DNA of 64,000 bases, taken from NCBI GenBank assembly GCA_949358305.1, contig OX442319.1:8680001-8744000 (forward strand), given 5' to 3'. The notes under the pieces were generated by a model. That model had not been told where the DNA came from. It ran no database searches and saw nothing but the letters and a program-made list of their open reading frames with translations. The position numbers were made by a program, and so were the translations under genes. Within the stretch, counting starts at the first letter, position 1, and each line of letters opens with the position of its first letter. Shown piece after piece: positions 52,722-63,098 of this stretch. This stretch comes from Strigamia acuminata. Lineage: Eukaryota > Arthropoda > Chilopoda > Geophilomorpha > Linotaeniidae.

Positions 52722-54938
52722 CTAAAACTGGAATTCTTGGCGTCGGAAGAAATCGTCTTCGTCCGTCAAATCGTCAACTTGCGTTTTATAAAGATCTTCA
52801 TTGACTGAGTAAAAACTAGCGGATGTGGCACAATCAACATTGAACCACCAATCACAGACTCTGGCAATTTGATTATAAATTGTGCCATTTGTACAAAGAA
52901 AGCTGCTTTTGCTGCCTTCAAGATCACAGTAATGCCAAACCTTCAAACAGAGACACAAAAACATGTAGGTTACGAGAAGCAATTGATAAATAAGAAAGAA
53001 TGTACGTACTTGGCACTGAGTATCTGGATCAGCGTAAAAACCCGCTGGTATGCCGTCACAATTGAATCTAGTACGTGGAATGGAAGCAAAAATTGGATAG
53101 TCTTTTCCTGGCTCTCCTCGTGTACTTATAGTTTCAACGTTTGGTTGATCTACGTGAATTAGGGATTCGTGTTCCTCGAAATCGGCTATTTTCAAATGAC
53201 TTCCAAAACTGTGGAAATGTTCGTGGTCACAAGGACGTTGGTGAGATGGCATTGGTTCGGGATAAGAGGGTTTTGGATATGTAGGTGCTGGTTTAGGATA
53301 TACGGGTTGTGGTCTTGGATATACGGGTGCTGGTTTTGGATATGAGGGTACGGGATATGTGTAATCTGGTTTAGGATATACGGGTGCTGGTTTTGGATAT
53401 ACGGGTGGTGGTCTGGGATATACGGGTGGTGGTCTGGGATATACGGGTGCCGGTTTTGGATATGAGGGTACAGGATATGTGTAATCTGGTTTTGGATATA
53501 CAGGTGCCGGTTTTGGGTATACGGGTGCAGGTTTTGGATATGATGGTACAGGATATGTGTAATCTGGTTTTGGATACCTGGGTGCAGGTTTTGGATATAC
53601 GGGTGCTGGTTTTGGATATGATGGTACAGGATATGTGTAATCTGGTTTTGGATACCTGGGTGCAGGTTTTGGATATACGGGTGCTGGTTTTGGATATGAT
53701 GGTACAGGATATGTGTAATCTGGTTTTGGATAGATGGGTGCAGGTTTCGGATATGATGGTACAGGATAGGTGTAATCTGGTTTTGGATACATGGGTGCAG
53801 GTTTTGGATATATAGGGGCAGGTTTAGGATATGTAGGTGCCGGTTTTGGACATGATGGCTCTGGATATGTATAATCTGGTTTTGGGTAGATGGGTGCCGG
53901 TTTTGGATAAACAGGAGCAGGTTTTGGATAAACAGGGGCAGGTTTAGGATAAACAGGGGCAGGTTTAGGATATACAGGGGCAGGTTTAGGATATATAGGG
54001 GCAGGTTTTGGATATGATGGTTCTGGATATGTGTAATCTGGTTTTGGATATGTATAATCTGGTTTTGGATAGATGGGTGCCGGCTTTGGATATACGGGTG
54101 CAGGTTTTGGATAAACAGGGGCAGGTTTTGGATAAACAGGGGCAGGTTTTGGATAAACAGGGGCAGGTTTTGGATATGATGGTTCTGGATATGTATAATC
54201 TGGTTTTGGATAGATGGGTGCCGGTTTTGGATATACGGGTGCAGGTTTAGGATATACAGGTGCTGGTTTTGGATATATGGGTGCTGGTTTAGGATATATG
54301 GGTGCTGGTTTAGGATACACAGGTGCAGGTTTAGGATACACAGGTGCAGGTTTAGGATACACAGGTGCAGGTTTAGGATACACAGGTGCAGGTTTAGGAT
54401 ATATGGGTGCTGGTTTTGGGTATGATGGTTTTGGATATTCTGAATACTCAGGTCTATGTATAGGTTGTATAGGATTAATTATAATAGACAACTGTGGCTC
54501 TTGGTAAAATGAATCTGAATTTGAAAATCCCATATGATCATGACCACGTGCCGGCTGATAATAATCAATTTGCTGAGACTGTGGCCTAAGAGGTTTGATT
54601 GCTGATGATGGATTGGAATATCTCAGCAAATTAGATGACGCAGCTGCTTCTATTGTATCTATGCCAGCTTCCCCTTTCCCATCTTTTAATTTGACATCAT
54701 CAGCAGATGACTACAAAGAAAGCAATTAATTAAAGCTAAAGATTAAGCAAGCAAATTTGAGAAAAACCACAAACTAAGTACCCAAGTTAAATAGTTAAAT
54801 AGTAATTAGAAATTTACCTTGGCAGTCGAGCTTCCGCTAGCAAGACCTGTATGAAATTTCCAAATAAAATAACACGAAAAATTGCAAATATTTGAAACCA
54901 ACTCTACCTAAAATGCAAATCCAAATGATTAACTCCAT
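52722..54938 (-). CDS. Secreted chitin-binding protein with YPKPAP repeats (CBM14)
   Basis: Likely cuticle or peritrophic-matrix protein. Exons on the minus strand: 54938-54908, 54846-54818, 54710-53010, 52940-52722; phases agree, giving about 659 residues. Residues 1-15 (MELIIWICILGLASG) are a signal peptide. A linker leads into roughly 50 heptad-like repeats of YPKPAPV, YPKPAPI and YPKPDYTYPVPS. Near the C-terminus is one CBM14/peritrophin-A domain with six cysteines (RFNCDGIPAGFYADPDTQC, HYC, FLC, RVC, VDC), which binds chitin. The 69-bp last intron (52941-53009) is in frame and open, so retention would insert 23 residues between cysteines. The tyrosine-rich repeats could be cross-linked. 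The 3' end is convergent with the innexin/capsid array. Confidence 0.88.
53240..54420 (-). repeat. Coding minisatellite of the proline-rich protein
   Basis: About 1.2 kb of 21-bp coding units (YPKPAPx) grouped into higher-order units of 100-110 bp ending in a YTYPVPS-type phrase. Several higher-order units are near-identical, so length is probably polymorphic. The plus-strand frames across it are artefacts. Confidence 0.9.
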
Positions 54939-55364
54939 TGCCCGATGTTGAAGTTGAATAGAAATCACCAAGTAGTTTCAGCATCCACTAATACTAAACA
55001 AATGTGAAGTAAAGGGCCAAGAACTTGTGCTTTTTCTTATACAAGATAACCTGAGGGCATGGTTTACTTCATTCGTTGACGATTTTGCTTTCAGCTAGTG
55101 GAATAGGTCACTAAGGAATGGGATGGATCTTCTAAGAAGACCAGGTCATATTACCCGAAATTACCTCAAGCAATGCCGGTTATTTCCAGCAACACTTTCA
55201 ATTCAACCTCAAACTGGACACTCAAGATGTGATGATTTTAGATGAGTTATGCAGCTTAGAGTCAAAGGTCGATCCCAAAATGATAAAACCAGTGACTTGT
55301 GAATTATAAATCCATTAAATTTAATTCTAATTCAACATTTAGAAACACAATTTGCTTTGTTCTA
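54939..55364. other. Upstream flank of the chitin-binding gene, nothing else seen
   Basis: Contains the presumed promoter of the minus-strand gene starting at 54938. No open frame or repeat of note in the remainder. Confidence 0.4.
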
Positions 55365-55950
55365 CAATAGAGTTTGTGGGATGCAATTTACCCTTACAGT
55401 TAAAAACTATACGGTATAAAAATAGTGTAAGGGAAAAATGATAAATTAAGTTTTTGCGGGCTGCATTTTCCCCTTATCACTACACTATTCCAGCCAACTA
55501 CTGACTGTTAGTAATTTTGGGCCTAAAAATTTAATTTGGGGGCGTAAATGTGCAAATTTCTGCATAAAATTCCATTATTATGCCTATAAAGTATGGTTTT
55601 GGGCCTAAAATTCAATTTTGGGCCTCACTTATCTTTCAATCTACGTACCTATGACTGTTGTGTTTGATCGGGACAACAAAATAATCGCCATTTGCAATGA
55701 GCGGAGCTAACAATTTAGTGTTCTCAATTCTGATTGGCTGCGCTATATTTTAATTTAGTGTTGAAAACGATACACTAAAGATTTTTCCCTTACGATATGG
55801 CACTAAAATAGTGTAACTTGGCACAAAATAAGGGAAAAATGCATCCCGCAAACTCTCTAATGATACACTAAAGGCTTTTTGCTTAACGGTATGGCACTAA
55901 AATAGTGTATCGTGGAGCAAAATAAAGGAAAAATGCATCCCGTAAACTCT
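55365..55950. mobile_element. MITE copy 2 with duplicated right end
   Basis: Same family as 16627-17125: left end TAGAGTTTGTGGGATGC, interior ACTATACGGTATAAAAATAG, right end GCATCCCGCAAACTCTCTA at about 55840-55858. An extra 80-90 bp copy of the right end follows (to GCATCCCGTAAACTCTCTA, about 55950). By eye closely similar to copy 1. Confidence 0.85.
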
Positions 55951-57110
55951 CTAATATCAGGTTGAATTTTTTAAATAGTAAACAGTATCTGCTAACTTTC
56001 TCATTTGTGTGGGGTAGGTCGTAGGTTAATGGAAAAGGTGAAATGTGGAAGTTAAAAATGATAAAAATAGTTGATATCTAGGTAACTGGAACAACAGAAG
56101 ATATACTAATGTACTTTTAAGTCCTGTGATTTATATTTGTATTTACATTTTGCCACTTCGAACTTGGTCATCCTATTTCGTCACCTCCAAAACAGGCGTA
56201 ATGTGGGTTTTTACTTTTATTTATTTATGGTAAAAGGATGCCACAGCTCTATTGTGGTTGTTTAATGTTGGTTTAATCATCCCAGGATATACTGTGTAAT
56301 GTTAATTCACAGATGCAATTTTGTCAAAATACTCAGAAAGAAAACTAAACTAATTTTTGATTTTAAGCACCAAATTATTCGTGGGGTGAGAAAGGTGTTA
56401 ATAGCAGTATTAATAAGCATTCCACTTGATAATCTTCATAAAATAGAAGTTTATTGAGGTCATGTGCACTATGCACTTTCTGTTTTGGTCGTATTATGAA
56501 AATAAAGGAAGTGCAAAAAGGTGTAGTTAGACTATGAAAAATGCCTTCACCTTGACCTTGATTTAAAGATCCTACACGGGTTTTAAATTGTGTCGTGCCT
56601 ACTGTTTTAAGGTCTTAAAAATGGAGTACGGTGACCTAAAAGCGAGATTATTTATGATTATTTGTTTCATGTGGACATTAAGATGTGTTATGACAAACGG
56701 TTTGTAGCTGCTGGACAGCTCGCCGGTTTGGTAATGTGGGACATGCGCATTAACGTCAAAAGAAATGGAGAATGGGAATTTGAAGTCAGAGGATCATGAC
56801 CACAATGTGTTTACCACTTTTATTACCACTTTTATCGTTTTGTCAGTGAGGCAGTAGGACTAATAAAATTCCAAAATTGCTAAATATGGCTAGATGGGTT
56901 AAAATTGTATATTTTAAAATTGAAGATCATCATTAATCTACAATAATGCAAATAAACTTGCAATACAGTGCATTTTGCTATGAATTTTAGGGGGAAAAGG
57001 ACTGCTAAATTGGCAGAAGCATTGCAGGAAAGTGTTACTACTTCGCAAGTAAATACAGCAATTTAATTGAACTTTGAATGCGCCGAGTAACGTTTTATTG
57101 CAATACAGTA
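55951..57110. other. Intergenic, no gene seen
   Basis: About 1.2 kb of AT-rich DNA without a supported reading frame, RNA gene or tandem array. Confidence 0.4.
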
Positions 57111-57114
57111 TACT

Positions 57115-57182
57115 GCGAGAGCTGCGCCAAGTGCCTTGCGTTGCAGGCGAGTGATCAGCGTGCAGGAGCAGCTGGTCACACA
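57115..57182 (-). mobile_element. Diverged LTR fragment related to the 18/25-kb element
   Basis: GAGCTGCGCCAAGTGC followed by a GCAGGAGCAGCTGGTCACA edge matches the end of the LTRs at 18384-18448 and 25798-25862, with several mismatches and small gaps. Only about 65 bp is recognisable. It shows an older relative of the same retrotransposon family. Confidence 0.65.
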
Positions 57183-57369
57183 TCGAAGTTGTATCATTTT
57201 TACGACGGCCCTTTGTTCGCCAGATGTTCATTTATTCCCCGGCCATTTTTTCGACTTTTCCCCAGTCATTTTTATCAATTTAAAAATTTATATTTTTTTT
57301 GCCTATAAGAAAAACCAGTTTTCTAATCCACTCTGACAGATGTCTGATTTCATATGCAATATTCATAAA

Positions 57370-57565
57370 GTTTGAAAGATCCTGGCCTCGATACAACAAT
57401 GCCAAACGTGTCTGCAGACTGCAGAGATGCATTTGGAACTGTGTGAAGTTGAATGAAGACGAAGGTGCAAGTGCATTGCAAATTAGGATGCTCTAACGAA
57501 TGATTTGACCGCAGTTCTCCAAATACCTTAACAAGAGGTCAGGCGTGGGCCGCGAAGAAAACACA
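57370..57565. repeat. Dispersed repeat, copy 1
   Basis: Shares CTGGCCTCGATACAACAATG, ATTTGGAACTGTGTGA and AGGAGGTCAGGCGTGGGC-type phrases in order with 59583-59779. About 200 bp, no coding frame conserved. Type unknown. Confidence 0.75.
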
Positions 57566-57716
57566 CGAGAATTTCAAACAGAGAAAGCCAAAAATGACGA
57601 AGACACTAACACATTTTTCTGGCAATAAACGCAAAATAATTAAGGATCAAAGGCCAATTCTGACTCGGATCAAACCCTGTAGCTACCCGACCTATTTTCG
57701 AGCATCTCCGATGAAA

Positions 57717-57768
57717 GTATATAAAAAGGACCTCAGGATGCAGCACAATCATCTCGAAATCATCAAAT
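57717..57768 (+). promoter_or_regulatory. TATA box and 5'UTR exon of the second CBM14 gene
   Basis: TATATAAAA at about 57718-57726, then roughly 25-40 bp later a short untranslated exon ending at 57768 before GTAAGA. The acceptor TTTTTAG is at 57838. This gives a typical TATA-driven insect cuticle-type promoter. Confidence 0.5.
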
Positions 57769-57856
57769 GTAAGAAACAAAAATCCACAAAACAAAATTAC
57801 AAAAAATAATAATTAATCCAGAATTTTCTCATTTTTAGATTTATTGAAAAACAAAC

Positions 57857-58484
57857 ATGAAGACTTGCCAAGTTCTCCTTATGGGTAAGAAACGGTTACT
57901 ATTATCTTCATTCAAAGTGTTTTACACATGCTTTTAATAATCCTAGCCGCGGTGCTCATCGCTGCAGTAGTTGCATACCCAAATGTAAGAAAACCAACTC
58001 ATAATAACTGCTAAAAGTGAACATTTCTATTAATATCGCTTTCTAGATCGTCAAAAGACAAGCAGGTGCATTCAGTTACGAACTGCCAGCCGGTGCCGAG
58101 TTAATCGTGGGCAACATTCGAAGCACATTCGAGTGCGGTGGACGCAAATACGGCTACTACGCAGACGTGGAGAACGAGTGTCACATTTTTCACATTTGTT
58201 TGCCCATCCAGCATCCGAACGGAGCTCAGGAGAATAAACTCTACAGTTTCTTATGCCCCAATCAAACGTTTTTCGACCAGAGTCAGCTCATCTGCGAATT
58301 CGAGACACATGCGCCATTGCAGTGCGCGGCGACTAGCGATTGGCTTTATCTCAACGAGTTCTTCAATCTTGAAGACAAAGAGTTTTACCCACGGAAAGGC
58401 ATTCCTGATCACCAACCGCAAGGATCTGTGGCTTCGGCCCCTGCCTTTCCACGAGGGGGCCTTGAAAATAGGCACGGAAAATAG
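57857..58484 (+). CDS. Small secreted chitin-binding protein (CBM14)
   Basis: Exons 57857-57884, 57947-57984 and 58047-58484; phases agree, giving 167 residues. Residues 1-19 (MKTCQVLLMAAVLIAAVVA) are a signal peptide. After a KRQ possible processing site a single CBM14 domain follows with six cysteines (FECGG, NEC, HIC, FLC, LIC, LQC) and the aromatic residues usual for chitin contact (YGYYADVENEC). The C-terminal tail (FNLEDKEFYPRKGIP) is short. Fits the one-domain CPAP1 class of cuticular proteins. Not a close copy of the proline-rich gene at 52722-54938, although it shares the domain. Confidence 0.88.
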
Positions 58485-58741
58485 TGCCATTTGCTTTATT
58501 ACATATTTGTGTTAAGGATTTATTCTATCAATAATTCTTTGTGGATAATTAACCTGATAGTATATATGATTTGTTCTTTATTTATTTATTTGAATTTAAT
58601 TTAATTTACTGGTTTTCATTACATCTTATTGAGAATATTGTTGTTGTTGTTATTATTGTTGTGTTTGAGTCGATTACTTGTATGGTTATAACTAAATTAT
58701 AGAATAAATTATTTACTTTCATTCGTATCACAAACGTATCA
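58485..58741. other. CBM14 3' flank, no gene
   Basis: AT-rich, with a short (GTT/ATT) run near 58640-58660. Nothing else recognised. Confidence 0.4.
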
Positions 58742-58818
58742 CTTGTAACGTTCATACGACGTCTTTTTACGCTATATAAGCACTAGCAGAGCAATGACAA
58801 ATATCAAAGATCTTCGAG
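58742..58818 (+). promoter_or_regulatory. Promoter and leader of the SET8-like gene
   Basis: CGTATCACTTGTAACGTTC, CATACGACG, a TATA box CTATATAAGCA, ACTAGCAGAGC and CAAAGATCTTCG directly before the ATG. Matches 39200-39297 block for block. TATA to ATG is about 45 bp, so the leader is very short. Confidence 0.75.
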
Positions 58819-59574
58819 ATGGTTTCAACTACAGGAAGAAGAAGAAAGAATGCGAAAAATATGTCGCCGAAAATCACCAATTACTTCGAAAGCTCTTGCG
58901 GGAACGGAAAAAACGAACAAACTCGAGCGAAAAAACTCAAATCATGTGAAAATAAACGCAAAATTTCGACGACTACTAAACGTACCAGCGCCGTAGCGAA
59001 GAAAAAAGATCGAGAGATAAAAATAGTCAACAGTTCTAATACGAAACAAATTTTGACCGACTATTTCCCAGTGCGCCGTAGCTGCAGAAAAACGTCTTCA
59101 AATTTACTGAAAGAGAAAAAGGAGGATTTTGAAGACGCCATTTTAAATCAACGTGAAGACGGTTTAATGATCGAAACATTTTCTCACAAAGGACGGGGCG
59201 TGCGAGCAACGAAACATTTTCGACGTGGTGATTTCGTAGTTGAATATTTCGGCGAACTAATCGACGAGCGAGAGGCCAAACGGAGAGAAAATGTGTACGC
59301 AACCGACGAAAACATCGGATGTTATATGTATTTTTTCACCTTAAATAACAAAAATTACTGCGTCGACGCGACGGCCGAGTCGAACAAAATGGGACGTCTT
59401 ATCAACCATAGTCGTCGTCATGGCAACCTAACAACTAAGCCTTTTCTCGTAGAGGATGTGCCTCATTTAATTCTTGTAGCAAAACAGGACGTTAAACCTG
59501 GAGAAGAATTGTTGTTCGATTACGGAGACAGGAATAAGACGACTTTGTTGGTTCATCCGTGGTTGGCAACATAA
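58819..59574 (+). CDS. PR-Set7/SET8-type histone H4K20 monomethyltransferase, intronless
   Basis: 251 residues in one exon. The N-terminal 120 are basic, with a PIP-box-like QILTDYFPV. The SET domain begins about residue 115: GRGVRATKHFRRGDFVVEYF, then GCYMYFFTLNNKNYCVDAT, GRLINHS (cofactor knot) and GEELLFDYGDR, ending HPWLAT. Order and spacing match KMT5A, which adds one methyl to histone H4 lysine 20 and is needed for mitosis and genome stability. Human KMT5A is 352-393 residues, so the N-terminal part is shorter here. All catalytic motifs are present. It shares promoter and first codons with the microcephalin-like gene. Confidence 0.93.
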   Translation: MVSTTGRRRKNAKNMSPKITNYFESSCGNGKNEQTRAKKLKSCENKRKISTTTKRTSAVAKKKDREIKIVNSSNTKQILTDYFPVRRSCRKTSSNLLKEKKEDFEDAILNQREDGLMIETFSHKGRGVRATKHFRRGDFVVEYFGELIDEREAKRRENVYATDENIGCYMYFFTLNNKNYCVDATAESNKMGRLINHSRRHGNLTTKPFLVEDVPHLILVAKQDVKPGEELLFDYGDRNKTTLLVHPWLAT

Positions 59575-59582
59575 AATTTCTA

Positions 59583-59779
59583 AAGTTTGAAGGAGTCCAT
59601 ATTGCCTGGCCTCGATACAACAATGTCAAATGTTTGTGTGAGCACATTTGGAACAGTGTGAGAGTAAATGGAGACACAGGTGCAAGTGCAGGGTCGAATT
59701 GGGATGCTGTGATGAATATTTATGAGTTTGCCAACTGTCTTTGCAGGAGGTCAGGCGTGGGCAGCAAAGCAAACACACT
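59583..59779. repeat. Dispersed repeat, copy 2
   Basis: Second copy of the 57370-57565 repeat, starting 9 bp after the SET8-like stop codon, so it forms most of that gene's 3'UTR. A polyadenylation-type AATAAA lies near 59877. Confidence 0.75.
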
Positions 59780-60104
59780 CATTCAAATTCATTTTTTTAA
59801 TTTTATAGAAATTCATTTTTACACATAAAAATGTATTTTTGTGACGAAAATCATTTTTTTTGGATGTTGGACATGAAATAAAATATTAAAAAATATTTTA
59901 TTTATATACTGTATAAAATTGAAACGCGTTGCAAAGATCCACAAATGAAAACATTAGAAAAATGAAAAAATATGAAATGAAAACCATTTTTCAAAACCGG
60001 TAAATGTGTTTCACGGACTTTCTCAACGTACAAAATTATATCTCCCGTAAATCCTCCAATAGAACGCGGAATTTAATTTCTATGATCTTTAAATAGGTCT
60101 TTAT

Positions 60105-60395
60105 CACTGCTTTTAGTATCCTTACTGTATGTAGGCTTATTATTAATGTTATTAACTAACAAAACGTTTATAAAAAGGTCTATTTTAGCACAAAAATGGA
60201 TTATTTTGTGCCAAAAATATCAATTTTTGCACCAAAAATGGTTTTTTCTGCATGAAAATAAACTAAATTTAGTCAAAGATGTTCCAAAATGACTTATTTC
60301 TAGTAAAAAATGTCAATTTTCGCCCCAAAATAAATTTATTTGGTCAAAAATCTATATTTTGCACCTTAAATTTGCAGTTATGCATTTAATTGCAG
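60105..60395. repeat. Left arm of a large inverted repeat
   Basis: TTTTAGTATCCTTACTGTAT at the outer edge, then AACAAAACGTTTATAAAAAG, GTGCCAAAAATATC-type units, and an inner end with ACCTTAAATTTGCAGTTATGC. The same sequence occurs inverted at 61620-62372. The intervening 59830-60104 holds no gene. Confidence 0.85.
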
Positions 60396-61236
60396 AAATA
60401 TTTTTTATTTCCGTATTCCATCGGAGGATTTGTAGTTGTCAACTGGGTCTTCACCGGTTGTGGCACTTCGTGTAGGATTCATTTTTTTAAACGTTTAAAA
60501 TTGGCATGCAATCAGGTTTATTAAAATACACTTCTTTATACGTCAGGAAAAAATAATACCATATCTCATCGAACAAAAGCCGCGGCTTCTACGAATAAAT
60601 TTAAATTTTTTTAGTGAATATCTACAATTTTCACCCAAATTCTAGTGAATGAATACCGGTATCTCCACATTTTACCCAAATTTTAGCAAAAATCCAATCG
60701 TAACTAAGGTGAATAACGCTTTAAATTAGATGAATTAGAGCAAGAGTGCACAAATTAGGCCTAACTCATTGCCAACAGACGAAAAATCTCCAAATTTCAC
60801 CGAAATTTTAGTGAATATCTCCAAATTACATCAAAATTTTAGTGGCCGTCAAACTAAACGACATACAAACGGCTCTAATCGATGAAATACTGTACATACG
60901 TAAGTAGAAAATACAAAAATATTCTGTTTTGCATTTAATGGCAAGGTGAACTTGATAAATATCATATCTGACAAGTATGTCTCCACGTACAACTTGTTTC
61001 TGTACGTATTATTTGTTTTTTGTTTCATACCGAATTCCCACCAGGAGTTAACGCCGAATGAAAACCCAGCGTTTAGTAAATTACACGTGTCGCATTCCAC
61101 AAATTCTCATTGAATTGTTTTCTAGTTGCTCTGTGAAGTCCCACCGGTCTAAGTGATCAAACAGCCTCCCGTTAACAGGTACGCAATAACTAATATCGTA
61201 AAATTTGCTACAAAAGGTATAAAAATATTTTGTCGG

Positions 61237-63098
61237 TCAGAAAGCTCGACCGCAACAAGCGTTCAAGCGACTTCTCGTCGGCACGGATTTGCTCAAGTGG
61301 ATTCCGTCGTCGATCAGAGAATTGAAATTCTGCGTACTTGCGTACTGTTCCTTTAAATTCTTCGCCATGCACACGAAGGCGGCGGAAACGTTTGTGTCTT
61401 CTCGCGCACTCGTTTCTAAAGTTGTTATAATTTCAGGCACTCTTTCGGTTGTTGCTTCAGCTTCCACGTTCTCCACTTCGCGCAGTGTTTCCAAGTCGCA
61501 TTTATTACCTGAAAAGAAAACAAAGTATAATTTAATAATTTATAAAGAGAATAATAAAAATCATTGCAAAATGTGCATTTTTTGCGCAAAAAATGCACTT
61601 TGTGTCCACTTTAAAACTGGCAAATGCATCATTCATGCATAACTGCAAATTTAAGGTGCTAAATATAGATTTTTGACCAAATAAATTTATTTTGGGGCCA
61701 AAATTGACGTTTTTACTAGAAATAAGTCATTTTGGAACATTTTTGACTAAATTTAGTTCATTTTGGGGCCAAAATTGACATTTTTTACTAGAAATAAGTC
61801 ATTTTTGAACATTTTTTACTAGAAATAAGTCATTTTTGAACATTTTTTACTAGAAATAAGTCATTTTTGAACATTTTTTACTAGAAATAAGTCATTTTTG
61901 AACATTTTTTACTAGGAATAAGTCATTTTTGAACATTTTTTACTAGAAATAAGTCATTTTTGAACATTTTTTACTAGAAATAAGTCATTTTTGAACATTT
62001 TTTACTAGAAATAAGTCATTTTTGAACATTTTTTACTAGAAATAAGTCATTTTTGAACATTTTTTACTAGAAATAAGTCATTTTTGAACATAAATTTAGT
62101 TCATTTTCATGCAGAAATAGACATTTTTGGTGCAAAAATATTTATTTTGGGGCCAAAATTGACATTTTTTACTAGAAATAAGTCATTTTGGAACATCTTT
62201 GACTAAATTTAGTTCATTTTCATGCAGAAATAGCCATTTTTGGTGCAAAAACTGATATTTGTAGCACAAAAAATCCATTTTTGTGCTAAAATAGACCTTT
62301 TTATAAACGTTTTGTTAGTTAATAATAAATATAAAACGACAATAAGCCTACAGTAAGGATATTAAAAGCATATTCTTTTGTATGGAGCAACAGTTCCGTT
62401 CCGCTCACCACGAACTAATTTTTAAAAAGGGGCTGAAATGGTCTCCAAACATTAAACCCACCCCCGAATATCAATTAAAAGCGAATAGATTTAACAAAAC
62501 ACATAAAACCAATTAAAATTAATCTCGGCATCATCAACAGATCAACAGATGGCGTATTATGACGCTCACCTGACGACTTCCAGAACAATCTACAACAAAA
62601 ACAACAAAATTGAACAAAATTTTCATTTTATCCCGCTCACCAATCATTAAAATCAAAACATTCGACGCGGTATAACGTCTAACTTCTTCTAGCCATCGTT
62701 GCACGTTTAAAAACGACGATCTTTTCGTTATGTCGTAGACTAAAATGACTCCGTGCGCACTCCTGTAGTAACTTTGCGTAATTGTGCGAAATCTCTCCTG
62801 GCCGGCCGTGTCCCATATTTGTAGCTGTAAAAAGTTGGGAGATAAAAAAAATTAAAGGAATGATTGATCGTTAATTTAGACGTATTACTGCATAATTTTA
62901 ATATACTTTGATCTTCTTGCCGTCGACGATCATCTCTTTCATGGCAAAATCGACTCCGATTGTGTTGCCATGCCGCTCGATGAACGTGCCCGATTTGAAT
63001 CGCTGCACAACCGACGTTTTACCCACGCCCGAATCACCGATGACGACTATTTTGAATAAAAAGTCGTACGATTCGTCCGATGTACCGCGATGAAACAT
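61237..63098 (-). CDS. Rab19/Rab43-like small GTPase
   Basis: Membrane-traffic GTPase of the Golgi/apical pathway. Exons on the minus strand: 63098-62907, 62824-62641, 61508-61237; phases agree, giving 215 residues. Seen: P-loop GDSGVGKT at 21-28; effector region with [11 protein letters not shown], closest to Rab43/Rab19; WDTAGQE at 68-74; [24 protein letters not shown] at 127-130; and ETSAR at 157-161. The C-terminus is LNACCGRAF: the two cysteines are followed by four residues, not the usual zero to three, so prenylation of this form is doubtful. Another last exon or a lengthened end is possible. The second intron (61509-62640) contains the right arm of a large inverted repeat. Confidence 0.9.
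61620..62372. repeat. Right arm of the large inverted repeat, expanded
   Basis: Inverted copy of 60105-60395, enlarged by about 10 units of TTTTGAACATTTTTTACTAG + AAATAAGTCA (about 31 bp, roughly 61785-62090) and a partial duplication of the arm's middle. Its outer edge ATCCTTACTGTAGGCTTATT (read on the minus strand) matches the left arm edge. Confidence 0.85.

Noticed and set aside
53384-54507. Plus-strand ORFs across the YPKPAP repeat
   Set aside because: Antisense of a coding minisatellite; period divisible by three keeps them open.
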